Positions 28,012 to 37,438 of a stretch of 64,000 nucleotides of DNA are shown one piece after another. Source of the stretch: Paenibacillus cookii (GTDB lineage Bacteria; Bacillota; Bacilli; Paenibacillales; Paenibacillaceae); the NCBI RefSeq assembly GCF_018333375.1, contig NZ_BORW01000015.1, positions 45,906 to 109,905 of the forward strand, written 5' to 3'. Both the position numbers and the translations under genes were made by a program. How positions within the stretch are numbered: position 1 is the stretch's first letter; every line of letters begins with the position of its first letter. The notes under the pieces were generated by a model. The model was not told the origin of the DNA. It worked only from the letters and a program-made list of their open reading frames with translations, and made no database searches.

Positions 28012-29118
28012 TTATTTAAACGCCGCGAACGGGTCGGTTCCTTTCGGAAGCAGCTCGCCGAAGCCGAAGGCATACGTCGGAAAACCTGCCGCGTAAGGCG
28101 CGATTTCGTACTGCTGGTAGAAGATTGCGAATCCTCCTTCTTTCAGATAGAAATCGGGTTGGTCCTTCAGGCCGGCGGTAACGTCGCTAAATGCCGTGTC
28201 CTTCGTTTTTTGCTTCAGCATGCGATCGAGTTTTTGCTTGTAATCCGGCGCAGCCTTCAGCAGATCGTCCAATCCGAGCTGTTTGCCGTCCTTCAGGGAG
28301 AAGGTCAGGCCTTCGCGGAACGTGCCGCCGTGCGCGCCGCCCGTGAAGCCGTATTGGTCCGTGACGATGCTCAGCACGCCCTCGCGGTTAAACGTCACCG
28401 CAAAGTTTTGCACGAAGTCGTACGTGTGCTCGATCTTGCCGTCCCGATGGCTTGCCTGCTCCTCGCTGCTTTTCGCGAATTGCTCCGCTTTTTCCTTCAA
28501 TACGGCATTGATCTTCTGCTCCACGTCCTCGCCAAGCCCGCTCACTTTCGGATAATGGATGACGATGCTCGCGTTTTTGTTGGTTTTCGTGATCGTTTCG
28601 CTCGTGATGCCGATTTTGTTCATCGTCTGCTTGCCGAGTTCCAATGACTTCAGGGAAGGATTCCACGTCCCCTTGATGCCCATATAATCGCCCAGAAGCT
28701 TGAAAGGCACGTACAAGTGGCCGTTCAGGTTCTTTGCTTCATACTGGTCGCTGCCGCTGTTATCGTAAATGGAGTACCCGTTCAGATTAGTGCCGACGCC
28801 GTAATCGGACACCTCCAGATTCAGCTTCATGATGCCGCTGCCGACGCTGTACGTTTTCGTTCCCGGATTATAATGAAGCGGCAGGCCCAATGCGTCGCGA
28901 AGCACCGTGATCGGAATCATCGTGTTGCCGTTGACGATTTTCCCCTGATGCGTCAGCGTTTTGCCGTTAGCCTTCAGCGTTACCGCAGGCTGGACGTTTT
29001 GCTTGGCTGCCGTTTTGCCTGCAGGAGCCGCCTGCACGTTTCCTCCCGTTACGCTTGCTCCGCCAAACAGCACGCCGGCGGCCAGCACGGCCGCTCCCCA
29101 CTTCATTCCTTTGTTCAT
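28012..29118 (-). CDS. Secreted protein with copper amine oxidase-like N-domain and DUF3298
   Basis: A 368-residue exported protein. Residues 1-31 form a Sec signal with cleavage near VQAA. Residues 45-160 match the copper amine oxidase N-terminal-like fold (VTLKANGKTLTHQG, MIPITVLRDALGL, LYVPFKLLGDYMG), common in Paenibacillus surface proteins and not catalytic. Residues 175-360 resemble DUF4163/DUF3298 (YGFTGGAHGGTFREGLTF, YEIAPYAAGFPTYAFGF), the extracellular domain of RsiV, which binds lysozyme. The ATG at 29118 has GAGGGG upstream. There is no membrane anchor after the signal. Role unknown; cell-wall stress sensing is only a guess. Confidence 0.8.
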   Translation of the reverse strand: MNKGMKWGAAVLAAGVLFGGASVTGGNVQAAPAGKTAAKQNVQPAVTLKANGKTLTHQGKIVNGNTMIPITVLRDALGLPLHYNPGTKTYSVGSGIMKLNLEVSDYGVGTNLNGYSIYDNSGSDQYEAKNLNGHLYVPFKLLGDYMGIKGTWNPSLKSLELGKQTMNKIGITSETITKTNKNASIVIHYPKVSGLGEDVEQKINAVLKEKAEQFAKSSEEQASHRDGKIEHTYDFVQNFAVTFNREGVLSIVTDQYGFTGGAHGGTFREGLTFSLKDGKQLGLDDLLKAAPDYKQKLDRMLKQKTKDTAFSDVTAGLKDQPDFYLKEGGFAIFYQQYEIAPYAAGFPTYAFGFGELLPKGTDPFAAFK

Positions 29119-29318
29119 CCTTAAAATCCCCTCTCTCCAAACATTGCCGCATATGTTAGTCATATGATCGATTACTTTCATTACCCATGGAACGATTATA
29201 TAAAACTTGCCATGGCAATAGATGACAAACCCGGTTACAGTATTGTCGTTAACCAAGGGAAAAAGTATAAATTTGTTCATTTCTCCGGCTTTGTTCGGGA
29301 GCCGCGCTCTGCCGATGG

Positions 29319-30509
29319 TTATTTGGCCCGGGGGCGACGGTTATAGCCCTTCTCGTCGTAAGGCTGAAGTTTTTCCAGCCACGCTTTCTCCATCTGGGCC
29401 ACCTTTTCCTTGTATACCCGCTGCTGCTCGAGATCGTTGGGCGACTGCGGGTCGGGGCGCAGCTCCTCCAAAATTTCAAAGGCAAAGGCATCCTCGCCAA
29501 GCTCTTTCCAATCCTTTTGCAATTCGGGACTGACGTGGTAGTTCGAAGCCAGCTTCGCCTTCTGGCCGTTTATCGCGCCGGGCATGTTGGTGCTGCTGGT
29601 CACGTAGATTTTGCCGCTTTGCTTGTTGCGGATTTGAAACACCCCCATCGGACGCGGCGTGTTCATATATTCGTTGACCAATTCTTTTCTGCGTTGTTGG
29701 TCCTTCATGTTTTTCTTCCCCTTTCCTTGGTTTTCAGGCTGTTTGGCCCAATATTGGCTTCCGTCCGGCTTGCGGTCCAAAAAACCGTATTCGATTAAAA
29801 ATCTGCGCAGCGTGACGTAATCCTCGAAACGGGCTTCCAGGATCTGATTTACCTCATGCTCCGTGTAGGTATGCCCTGCCTCGAAATCGCCGGCAATGTG
29901 GCGCAGCACGGCCAGCCTGCGTTTCTCCTGCTTCGGAAAAGAAGTTAGCGGGCCTTCCGGCCCGGCCGTAAAATATTTGCTTATGATCTTCTCCCGTTCG
30001 TCTTCGGATATGCCCGGCGCTCCCGGCAGCTTGGACTGGGATGGCTTGGTTGGGACGGAAGCCGTCCGGCCGGCATTTTTCCCGCCTTCCTCCATCAGCT
30101 CCATGACCGCCAGAAACAATTTGGCCTGCTTCATTTTCTCGCGCAGCATAAAACGGTGGTTGCGGATCGTGGAAGTGCTCCCTCCGTCCAACTCGGCAAT
30201 GATGTCGTGATCTGTGAGCCCCTGATGGAAATAACCAATCAGCTTGCGCTGCAAATCGGTCAGTCCCGTCATTTTTTTATCCAGGCTAAGCAAGTAATCG
30301 AGCATGGAATGATGTTGTTGCTGAATGTGGCGGCGCATCGATTTTTCCGCTTCGTAAAACACGCCCGCTTCCTGATAGACGATCCCCTTTTCCGTTTGGT
30401 ATCCGCAGACAAGGCATGTGTACGTATCCAGCAGGGAATCCTCTTTGTACCCCCTCTTCAAATCATGAATATCCGCATTCAGCAATTCATCCGAAACGCT
30501 TTCCACCAA
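29319..30509 (-). CDS. DUF2087 transcriptional regulator fused to a GIY-YIG domain
   Basis: A 396-residue protein with four parts: a zinc-finger-like N-terminus (Cys32, Cys35, His61, His66/67), a LuxR-like helix-turn-helix at about 82-125, a DUF2087 domain at about 195-255 (HTYTEHEVNQIL, YVTLRRFLIEYGFLDR), and a GIY-YIG-like domain at about 285-350 in which the motifs read GVF and YVT. The linker is Lys/Gly-rich. Met268 (29708) has its own AAAGGGG site nine bases upstream, so the C-terminal part may also be made alone. The start is a TTG seven bases after AGGAGG (a GTG follows directly). Target and nuclease activity are unknown; the GIY-YIG core looks degenerate. Confidence 0.75.
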   Translation of the reverse strand: MVESVSDELLNADIHDLKRGYKEDSLLDTYTCLVCGYQTEKGIVYQEAGVFYEAEKSMRRHIQQQHHSMLDYLLSLDKKMTGLTDLQRKLIGYFHQGLTDHDIIAELDGGSTSTIRNHRFMLREKMKQAKLFLAVMELMEEGGKNAGRTASVPTKPSQSKLPGAPGISEDEREKIISKYFTAGPEGPLTSFPKQEKRRLAVLRHIAGDFEAGHTYTEHEVNQILEARFEDYVTLRRFLIEYGFLDRKPDGSQYWAKQPENQGKGKKNMKDQQRRKELVNEYMNTPRPMGVFQIRNKQSGKIYVTSSTNMPGAINGQKAKLASNYHVSPELQKDWKELGEDAFAFEILEELRPDPQSPNDLEQQRVYKEKVAQMEKAWLEKLQPYDEKGYNRRPRAK

Positions 30510-30540
30510 TAAACAACCTCCTGAATTATTTATTATATAT

Positions 30541-30563
30541 TAGACATTTTATATTATTGTCTA
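30541..30563. promoter_or_regulatory. Palindrome in front of the DUF2087 gene
   Basis: TAGACA (30541-30546) and TGTCTA (30558-30563) form a perfect 6-bp inverted repeat with an AT-rich centre. A TATAAT lies just downstream on the minus strand (about 30529-30535). It may be an operator for the adjoining regulator. Inferred. Confidence 0.4.
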
Positions 30564-30595
30564 TGTTTTATCAAATTTCTTTTTGTTTCAGCGCG

Positions 30596-30630
30596 CAAAA
30601 AGCCCCTCTCCTGATGGAAAGGGGCCTTGT
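30596..30630 (-). terminator. potD terminator
   Basis: AAGGCCCCTTTCC and GGAGAGGGGCTTTTT on the minus strand, 28 bp past potD; ends the potABCD transcript. Confidence 0.85.
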
Positions 30631-30657
30631 TTCATATGCTTTAATCACGATTGACGG

Positions 30658-31710
30658 TTATTCCCGCCCGCTTTTCAGTTCGGTCCAGTAACGGTCGTAG
30701 ACCTGAAGGGTCTCGCCGACGTCGCCGAGCCATTCGGTGCGTTTCAGTTCTTCTTCGGACAGGTTGATCATATGGTTGTTGCGGTATTCTTCACTGTGAT
30801 AAGGCATCGCCTTGGCGTTCGGATCGCTGTAGCCGATGGACTCGTAGTTTTTCGCGCTGACCTGCGGATCCAGCATGTAGTTGATGAATTTTTCGGCCAG
30901 CTCCTTGTTTTTCGCGCCTTTCGGAATCGCGTAGTTATCGGAGAAAATCGTCGATCCTTCCTTCGGAACCACGTATTCGATATCCGGATTATCCTTGACG
31001 ATGAAAGCGGCGTCGCCGGACCATACCGTGCCGATCCAGCCTTCCTCTTGAATCATCTTTTGCTTGATCGTGTCCGTATCAAAGGCCAGGACGCTCGGCA
31101 CCAGCTTTTTCAGATCGTCAACGGCGGCTTTGATTTCGCCTTCGTTGGTCGTGCTGTTCGAATGCCCCTGCTTTTTCAGCGCCATGCCGATGACCTCGCG
31201 GTTATCGTCCAGCAGCAGCACTTTCCCTTTGTAGGCAGGGTTCCACAGGTCTTCCCAGCTGTCGATTTTGTCCTTCACGTATTTTTTGTTATACGCGATC
31301 CCGGTCACGCCGGACATGTAGACGATCGAATATTTGTTGCCCGGATCAAATGCCGGATTTTTCAGCGACTCCTGAATGTTGGCGAAGTTCGGGATGTTCT
31401 TCATGTCGAGCGGCTCGAGCAGCTGGTTTTTGATCATCGTGGCCACCATGTAATCGGATGGTTGGATCAGATCATAGCCGCCTCCGCCTGCTTTGATTTT
31501 GGCCAGCAGGTCCTCATTGTTTGCATAGGTGTCGTACGTAATATCGACTTTGTACTTGTTTTCGAAGTCCTTCAGCACGTCCTCGTCGAAATTGTCCGCC
31601 CAACTGTAAATATGAAGCGACTCCTTGGAGGAACAGCCCCCCATAGCGGTCAATGACAATGCGGCAATAGCCCCTGCCAGCAGCAAGCCGGCGATACCCT
31701 TTCTTTTCAC
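30658..31710 (-). CDS. potD: Spermidine/putrescine-binding lipoprotein PotD
   Basis: A 350-residue substrate-binding lipoprotein for polyamine import. A lipobox-type signal ends at Cys26 (TAMGGC-SSKE). SLHIYSWADNFDEDVLKDFE is the typical PotD/PotF start, with GGGYDLIQPSDYMV, and VWSGDAAFIVKDNPDIEYVVPKEG in the second lobe. Last gene of potABCD, 74 bp after potC, and ended by a strong terminator. Confidence 0.93.
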   Translation of the reverse strand: MKRKGIAGLLLAGAIAALSLTAMGGCSSKESLHIYSWADNFDEDVLKDFENKYKVDITYDTYANNEDLLAKIKAGGGGYDLIQPSDYMVATMIKNQLLEPLDMKNIPNFANIQESLKNPAFDPGNKYSIVYMSGVTGIAYNKKYVKDKIDSWEDLWNPAYKGKVLLLDDNREVIGMALKKQGHSNSTTNEGEIKAAVDDLKKLVPSVLAFDTDTIKQKMIQEEGWIGTVWSGDAAFIVKDNPDIEYVVPKEGSTIFSDNYAIPKGAKNKELAEKFINYMLDPQVSAKNYESIGYSDPNAKAMPYHSEEYRNNHMINLSEEELKRTEWLGDVGETLQVYDRYWTELKSGRE

Positions 31711-31784
31711 AGTTACATATCTCCTCTCTTTCCGTTACTCCGTTTTTTAATTGGAAATGATGCGGTTTCCCGCCAGAATCGTTG

Positions 31785-32591
31785 TTAAATCGGAAGCATT
31801 TTGTGTTTTTTCTGCCCTTTGCCGCGGTTCAAAATAAACTGCGCAAGCAGGATCAGCACGACGCTCACCAAAATCAGCAGCGTACACAGCGCGTTGATCT
31901 CGGGCGAGATGCCCCGCTTGACCTGTCCGTAAATATAAATCGGCAGCGTGGTCGAGCTTGGGCCTGCGACGAAAAAGCTAACCATAAAATCGTCGAGGGA
32001 CATCGTGAAGGCGATCAGCGCCCCGGAGACGATGCCCGGCATAATTTGCGGCAGCGTTACGTACCGGAACGTCTGCCAGCCGGTGGCGCCGAGATCGGAG
32101 GCGGCTTCCTCAAGCTGCCGGCCCATGCCCGCAAGCCGCGCCGTGACGACCACGTACACGTAGGACATGCTGAACGTAATGTGGGCAATAATGACCGTCG
32201 CTTTGCCAAGCGGGATGTGCATTTGGCTGAACAGCACCAGCAGCGACAAGCCCATAATGATGTCCGGGATCACGACCGGCAGGTACATCAGGCTGTTCAT
32301 GCCGCCTTTCCACCGTTTGCCCACGTTCCGGAGAGACAAGGCAGCCAGCGTCCCCAGCAGCGTCGCCACGACCGTGGAAACGACCGCAACCGTCAAGCTG
32401 TTCGTGAGCGCCTCCATGACATGCCGGTTATCCAGCAGCGAGGCGTACCATTCAAAGGTAAATCCCTTCCAGTCTCCGCTTAACCTCGTATTGTTAAACG
32501 AGTACACGATGATAAGCAAAATCGGCACATAGATAAAAATCATCAGCAGCAGCGAATGAAGCCCCAAGAGGGGATGGCTTTTCTTTTTCAT
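31785..32591 (-). CDS. potC: Spermidine/putrescine ABC permease PotC
   Basis: A 268-residue membrane subunit with six spans and the EAA loop EEAASDLGATGWQTFRYVTLP at about 160-180 that couples to PotA. Its ATG overlaps the potB stop by four bases. Specificity is taken from the operon order A-B-C-D and similarity of PotD. Confidence 0.93.
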   Translation of the reverse strand: MKKKSHPLLGLHSLLLMIFIYVPILLIIVYSFNNTRLSGDWKGFTFEWYASLLDNRHVMEALTNSLTVAVVSTVVATLLGTLAALSLRNVGKRWKGGMNSLMYLPVVIPDIIMGLSLLVLFSQMHIPLGKATVIIAHITFSMSYVYVVVTARLAGMGRQLEEAASDLGATGWQTFRYVTLPQIMPGIVSGALIAFTMSLDDFMVSFFVAGPSSTTLPIYIYGQVKRGISPEINALCTLLILVSVVLILLAQFILNRGKGQKKHKMLPI

Positions 32592-33439
32592 GCGGTCCCC
32601 TCCTTTGCACGGTCGGCCTTCGACTGCATGGCCCGGTTAAACAACAGGATCAAAATCAGCGACGTGACCACGAAAATAATGGACAGGGCCGAACCGAACG
32701 GCCAGTTGCGCGCCCCCAAATACTGCGACTGGATGATGTTGCTGATCATCATCGATTTCGCGCCTCCCAGAATGTCCGTGACGACGAACATCCCCGACGT
32801 GGACACGAATACGAGCACGCAGCCCGTCATGATGCCGGATTTGCTCTGGGGCAACGTAATGTGGCGGAACGCTTTCCAGCGCGTCGCCCCAAGATCGCTG
32901 GCCGCATCCAGCAGCCGCTTGTCCATCTGCTCCAGCGCCACGTAAATCGGCAGCACCATAAACGGTATGAAGTTGTATACCATGCCGAGCAGCACCGCCC
33001 CCTTGGTATACAGCATCTGCATCGGCTCGTGGATCCAGCCGAAATGCAGCAGGACCGAATTCACGATGCCCTGCGTCCGCAGCAGCAGCACCCAGGCATA
33101 CGTACGGATCAGGAAATTGATCCAGAACGGAATCGTGATGAGGATCAGTCCCCAGGTTTGGATTCTAGGCGTTGCATTAGCAATGTAATAAGCCAGCGGG
33201 TAGCTGACGAGCAAGCAAACAACCGTCGTTACGACGGACAACACGAGCGTATCCCAATAGATCCCGAGATACAGCGAATCAAAAAAAGTCTTGTATCCCG
33301 TCAAGCTGAAGGGGAAGACAACATTGCCCAGCGTGTCGCGACTTAGAAAAGAAACGACCACCACGATGAGCATCGGAATCAGCAGAAACAATGCCGCCCA
33401 AAGCAGTACGGGTACCATCAAAAACTTCGACTTGTTCAT
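32588..33439 (-). CDS. potB: Spermidine/putrescine ABC permease PotB
   Basis: A permease of about 283 residues that pairs with PotC. Six spans and the coupling loop LDAASDLGATRWKAFRHITLP are present. I start it at 33439 ([10 protein letters not shown]), an ATG overlapping the potA stop by four bases (ATGA), rather than at an earlier in-frame position inside potA that has no ribosome site. Confidence 0.93.
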   Translation of the reverse strand: MNKSKFLMVPVLLWAALFLLIPMLIVVVVSFLSRDTLGNVVFPFSLTGYKTFFDSLYLGIYWDTLVLSVVTTVVCLLVSYPLAYYIANATPRIQTWGLILITIPFWINFLIRTYAWVLLLRTQGIVNSVLLHFGWIHEPMQMLYTKGAVLLGMVYNFIPFMVLPIYVALEQMDKRLLDAASDLGATRWKAFRHITLPQSKSGIMTGCVLVFVSTSGMFVVTDILGGAKSMMISNIIQSQYLGARNWPFGSALSIIFVVTSLILILLFNRAMQSKADRAKEGTA

Positions 33440-34404
33440 GCCCCGATAACCACCTCGTCCTTCGGACTCCAGTTCACCCCGATCCGCTCGCCGATTTGCC
33501 ATGGTCTTTCGTCCGTGAAATCCAGGGCGATCGTCACCGACATCGGTTCTTGGTCGAGATGGACCGTCAGCTTATGCACGTTGCCGAGGTACAACACGTC
33601 CTGAATGACCCCCGTCACGCGGGCGCCTTCCGTCTCGCGCACCGGACGAAGTTTCTCCGGCCGGACGGCAAAAAGCCCTTCGCTCGAAGAAAAAATGTTG
33701 TTTTCCCCTACAAAGGTCGCGGCGAACAAGGTTTTAGGCGTAGCGTAAATCTCCCTCGGCGTCCCCACCTGCTCGACCCGGCCGCCGTTCATGATGACGA
33801 TCCGGTCGGACAGCATCATCGCCTCTTCCTGGTCATGCGTGACATAAACGAACGTAATGCCCAGCGAGCGCTGCAAATGTTTCAGCTCGGACTGCAGGTT
33901 TTTGCGCAACTGCAAATCCAGCGCGCCAAGCGGCTCGTCGAGCAGCAGCACCTTCGGCTTGTTGGCGATGGCGCGGGCGATGGCGACGCGCTGCTGCTGT
34001 CCGCCGGAGAGCTGGTGCGGATAACGCGAGGTCAGCGCCGTCAGCTGCGTCATCGCGACCGCTTCTTCGATCCGTTTCTTCTGCTCGTCCTTCGGAATTT
34101 TTTTCATTTTCAGCCCGAAGGCGATATTTTCTTCGACCGTCATGTGCGGAAACAGCGCGTAGTGCTGGAATACGAGATTCAAATCCCGCTGGTTCGGCGG
34201 CAGTTTCGTGACATTCTGACCTGCCAATACGACGTCGCCATGGGTCGGTTGCTCAAAACCGGCAATCATGCGAAGTATCGTCGTCTTGCCGCAGCCGCTG
34301 GGACCGAGCAGAGTCAGGAACTCTCCCTCCTCGATGTTCAGCGACAGCGGATGCACGACGATTTGTCCGTCAAAATGCTTTTCAACCTGGACAAGATCAA
34401 TCAA
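33436..34404 (-). CDS. potA: Polyamine ABC transporter ATPase PotA
   Basis: A 322-residue ATPase. Walker A GPSGCGKT at 34-41, signature [16 protein letters not shown], Walker [13 protein letters not shown], and HDQEEAM; residues 240-320 form the TOBE regulatory domain. The start is a TTG with AGGGGG nine bases upstream; a nearby ATG is out of frame. Promoter and an intrinsic terminator lie upstream, so entry into the operon may be attenuated. Confidence 0.95.
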   Translation of the reverse strand: MIDLVQVEKHFDGQIVVHPLSLNIEEGEFLTLLGPSGCGKTTILRMIAGFEQPTHGDVVLAGQNVTKLPPNQRDLNLVFQHYALFPHMTVEENIAFGLKMKKIPKDEQKKRIEEAVAMTQLTALTSRYPHQLSGGQQQRVAIARAIANKPKVLLLDEPLGALDLQLRKNLQSELKHLQRSLGITFVYVTHDQEEAMMLSDRIVIMNGGRVEQVGTPREIYATPKTLFAATFVGENNIFSSSEGLFAVRPEKLRPVRETEGARVTGVIQDVLYLGNVHKLTVHLDQEPMSVTIALDFTDERPWQIGERIGVNWSPKDEVVIGA

Positions 34405-34494
34405 GGTGCATAACCCCCTATCGGTGCTTCAGGATTCCTGGAATCCGGCTTTTTATGAAAAATATCATGGAAATCAAAACATGCTAAGAAAAAA

Positions 34495-34518
34495 AAGCCA
34501 TATCCATGGGTATGGCTT
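34495..34518 (-). promoter_or_regulatory. Leader terminator upstream of potA (attenuator candidate)
   Basis: Arms AAGCCATA and TATGGCTT with an 8-nt loop are followed on the minus strand by eight T, a complete intrinsic terminator. It lies between the pot promoter (34602-34630) and potA, with no gene between, so RNA polymerase must pass it to reach the operon. A second hairpin, GCCGG/CCGGC (34553-34567), lies in the leader. I recognise no known riboswitch family. Confidence 0.65.
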
Positions 34519-34601
34519 ACCAGGCTCAAACGATTCAATATTCGAAAGTTTCGCCGGTGATTCCGGCAATCCTCTTGCAAATTACAGAAATTCGCATATT
34601 C

Positions 34602-34630
34602 ACTATACCGTTTTTTCCCCTTGGGTACAA
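34602..34630 (-). promoter_or_regulatory. potABCD promoter
   Basis: TTGTAC (34625-34630) and TATAGT (34602-34607) with exactly 17 bp between. An ATG begins four bases after the -10 and opens a 20-codon frame ending at 34535, possibly a leaderless leader peptide. Confidence 0.65.
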
Positions 34631-34684
34631 CACTTTTCTATAGGATTCGACAGGAAAAAGCTACATATGTACATTTCACGAAAA

Positions 34685-34736
34685 AACCGCCCCTTCCCGG
34701 CGAGCAGATGTATGCTCTCCGAAAACAGGGCGGTCG
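34685..34736 (-). terminator. Terminator of the SIMPL gene
   Basis: Minus-strand ACCGCCCTGTTTTCGG ... GGAAGGGGCGGT then six T, 20 bp past the stop codon. A smaller internal hairpin (GAGAGCATACATCTGCTC) sits inside. Confidence 0.75.
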
Positions 34737-34754
34737 GTCTCCGCATGTTCGCGG

Positions 34755-35507
34755 TTACTTCAATTCATATTGCACGCTGAGCTGCGTCGAAACTTTCACT
34801 TCGCCTGGGGAAACGGCCGTGGAGTTCGCGGAATCGGCTGCGGTAGCGACGGACATTTTCGCTTCGTTAAAGATAACCGGATTGCTGACATCCCCTTGGC
34901 TGACGACAAGCACCATGCCGAGCTGGCGTTTGGCCGCTTTGGCAATCGCCCCGGCCTTCAGGTCGGCGTTGGCCATCGCTTTTTGAATGACTTGCTCTTC
35001 ATACTGGTCGCGGTTTTCCACGGAGAATATCACATTGTCGATGTTATTCGCTCCGGCTTCGGAAGCATCGTCCAGAAGTTTGCCTACTTTGGAGAGATCG
35101 CGGTAGGAAACTTGAAGCGTGTGATGCGCCGTGTATCCCTTGACCTTTTGGCCTTCCTTGTCATTGTAAGTGTAGTTCGGCTGCACGTAGAAAGATACGC
35201 TTTGAATGTCCTTGTCCTCGATTTTCCACGTGTTTTTCAACAAATTGGTGATTTTCTGGATTTTTTCGGCATTGGCCTTTTGCGCGCTTTGGGCCGTTTC
35301 CGCCTGGGTATCCACACCGATCGACAAATACGCGATGTCCGGTTTGACCGAAATTTCGCCTTTGCCGACAACGTTAACGATGTTGCGCTGCACATCCTGA
35401 TCCGCGTACGCGGTGGACGTCCCTGCGATGCCGGCCGCTCCGGCTCCCCCCATCAGCAAAGCGCCTGCAATCAGTACCGAACCTACGGGCTTGATCCATG
35501 TTTTCAT
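34755..35507 (-). CDS. SIMPL domain-containing secreted protein
   Basis: A protein of about 250 residues with a Sec signal peptide (cleavage near TAYA-DQ) and a SIMPL/DUF541 domain over the rest (VVGKGEISVKPDIAYLSIGV, SVSFYVQPNYTYNDKEGQK, VIFSVENRDQYEEQVIQKAM). Family members are periplasmic or surface proteins linked to oxidative or envelope stress, with no known enzymatic role. I prefer the ATG at 35507, nine bases after AGGAGG; two earlier in-frame ATGs overlap the site. Confidence 0.85.
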   Translation of the reverse strand: MKTWIKPVGSVLIAGALLMGGAGAAGIAGTSTAYADQDVQRNIVNVVGKGEISVKPDIAYLSIGVDTQAETAQSAQKANAEKIQKITNLLKNTWKIEDKDIQSVSFYVQPNYTYNDKEGQKVKGYTAHHTLQVSYRDLSKVGKLLDDASEAGANNIDNVIFSVENRDQYEEQVIQKAMANADLKAGAIAKAAKRQLGMVLVVSQGDVSNPVIFNEAKMSVATAADSANSTAVSPGEVKVSTQLSVQYELK

Positions 35508-35693
35508 TTTCATTGACCTCCTCATGATATCGAACAGTATTCCCAGGCGGACGCCTTCTTTTCGCGTTCACCTGATTTGTCTACTAGACGAGCGAGAGGG
35601 TGGAAAATGTTGCAGGTACGAATCTTTTTTTATCATAGATTTTTGCGGATTTTTTGCACGGGTTCTGCACGGAAATTCGTGGCCCTATCGGCT

Positions 35694-37208
35694 TCAGACC
35701 AATTCCTGCAGGCTTCCCTGCGCTTTTTTGATGCTTTGCAGGCTGTTTTCGTTGTTGCTCAGCAGGGATTGGAGCGTTGCGGTCAGCTGCTGCATGGCTG
35801 CGGAGGTCTGCTCGTTCACGGACGCCAGATGCGTCGTCGATTCGTCGATCGAACCCGAGAATACGGCGATTTCCCGGATGTTTCCGCGGTAGCCGTTCGA
35901 TACGTTCAGAAGCGCCGCCACCGACTGCTCGATGGACCTGAAGGCTTCCAGCGTCTCTTCGGTCAGCACGCTGCTTTTTTGCATCCGCTCCGCAACCTGC
36001 CCCATGCGCTGAATCGTTTCGTTCATCAGGCTGGAGAAGCCGCCCATCTCCGATTGGATTTTCTCCGCCGAGCCCGATGCCACTTCGGCCAGCTTGCGGA
36101 TTTCCTTGGCAACCACGGCAAAACCCGCCCCGTGTTCGCCCGCTCTTGCCGCTTCGATGCTGGCATTCAAAGATAACAGATTCGTTTGGTTCGCGATTTC
36201 CTGGATGGTGTGGCTGAATTCCGACGTCCGCTGCACCCGCTCGGTCAAGCTTTGGATGTCGGCCGACATGGCATCGATCTGCTCTTTGAAGTCCAGGATC
36301 GCTTCGTTCAGCAGCTCGACCTTGTCTTTGCCCGACTCGGACAACCGGTTCGTTTCCCCCGTTTGCTCAAGCAGCGTTTCGGCGGATGCGGTCATCTGTT
36401 TGACCATCATGTTCATCTGTTTGACCGATTCATTGATCGCATAAGTCGCATCTACCTGCGCCGTGGCGCCGCTCGAAATTTCCTGGAACGCGACGTTCAT
36501 TTCCTCGAAGGACGCCATATTGTCTTCGACGCCGTGCGTGATGTCGGCCATGCTGGCGGTGACCAGCGTCACATGCTCCACCAAGCGCTCCTTCTGCTCC
36601 TGCTGTTCGGCCAGCAGACGTTCGCTTTGCTCGCGCGCTTCCTTCGTTTTTTTCATCAGCGTATTGGTAAGCCGCAGCAACAGAATGACCATGACCGACA
36701 CGATGGCCATCATCAAAATCGCGGACTGCCTGTCCCGGGTCGGCATGACGATGCCGGTATCGGCGGTCACCAGATAAATCGTAATCAATAACGAATACAG
36801 GAGAATGATCGAAGTGACGGCAAGGCGAAGCGTGATCAGCGCAAGAACGATCAAGTAATAAACCGCGAACAGTGTGGCGATCGTAGGCAGCACGAACGTT
36901 TGAATGGCAACGTTCACGGCCATGCCGAACACGCTTAGGTACGCAATATACCGGATATGTTGTTTCCGAAAATGAAAATAAGCGAAAGCGGCGACCGACA
37001 ACAGGTTGATCAAAAGACCCAGATTGGGCCAGCTGAAGACGCGGGCCGCGTCCATCGTCGTAAACGCAAAAAATGCCGAGATTGCCGCGGCAACCAGCAG
37101 AATCTTGTTTCTGTCATGAATGTCCTTTTCCTCGTACGATAAGGCCTTGCGGGCGTCCGCGCCTTCCCCTGAGGCGGCAAAACCCTGTTGATTTCTCCAT
37201 TTCCCCAT
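35694..37208 (-). CDS. Methyl-accepting chemotaxis protein, no extracellular ligand domain
   Basis: A 504-residue chemoreceptor. Residues 35-185 carry about six membrane spans without a large outside loop; a coiled-coil region ([24 protein letters not shown]) leads into the signalling domain at about 215-495 with the hairpin tip [39 protein letters not shown]. There is no HAMP or Cache domain, so it may sense within the membrane or energy state. Start ATG 37208 follows AAGGAG. No other chemotaxis genes are nearby. Confidence 0.9.
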   Translation of the reverse strand: MGKWRNQQGFAASGEGADARKALSYEEKDIHDRNKILLVAAAISAFFAFTTMDAARVFSWPNLGLLINLLSVAAFAYFHFRKQHIRYIAYLSVFGMAVNVAIQTFVLPTIATLFAVYYLIVLALITLRLAVTSIILLYSLLITIYLVTADTGIVMPTRDRQSAILMMAIVSVMVILLLRLTNTLMKKTKEAREQSERLLAEQQEQKERLVEHVTLVTASMADITHGVEDNMASFEEMNVAFQEISSGATAQVDATYAINESVKQMNMMVKQMTASAETLLEQTGETNRLSESGKDKVELLNEAILDFKEQIDAMSADIQSLTERVQRTSEFSHTIQEIANQTNLLSLNASIEAARAGEHGAGFAVVAKEIRKLAEVASGSAEKIQSEMGGFSSLMNETIQRMGQVAERMQKSSVLTEETLEAFRSIEQSVAALLNVSNGYRGNIREIAVFSGSIDESTTHLASVNEQTSAAMQQLTATLQSLLSNNENSLQSIKKAQGSLQELV

Positions 37209-37338
37209 ACCTTTGGTGACTCCTTTATCTATTGTTATTTGCAAAAAAGAGCGCTGCGCCATGGAACATGCAGCTATAGTATGATATCGGTTATCATGTC
37301 ACTATTTGTAAGAGATAATGGAAAAATACGGATGCCCG

Positions 37339-37382
37339 TAAAACGCAAAACAGCCTTCTCTTCGAGCTGAAGAAAGGGCTGT
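37339..37382 (-). terminator. Terminator of the HPr-like gene
   Basis: ACAGCCCTTTCTTC and GAAGAGAAGGCTGT followed by TTTTGCGTTTT, 55 bp past the HPr-like stop; closes the rapZ-yvcK-whiA-hpr unit. Confidence 0.75.
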
Positions 37383-37438
37383 GCTTTTCTTGGACATGAC
37401 CGCAAAGCGGTTCATCCCCATCGTATGAATGAAACGGT

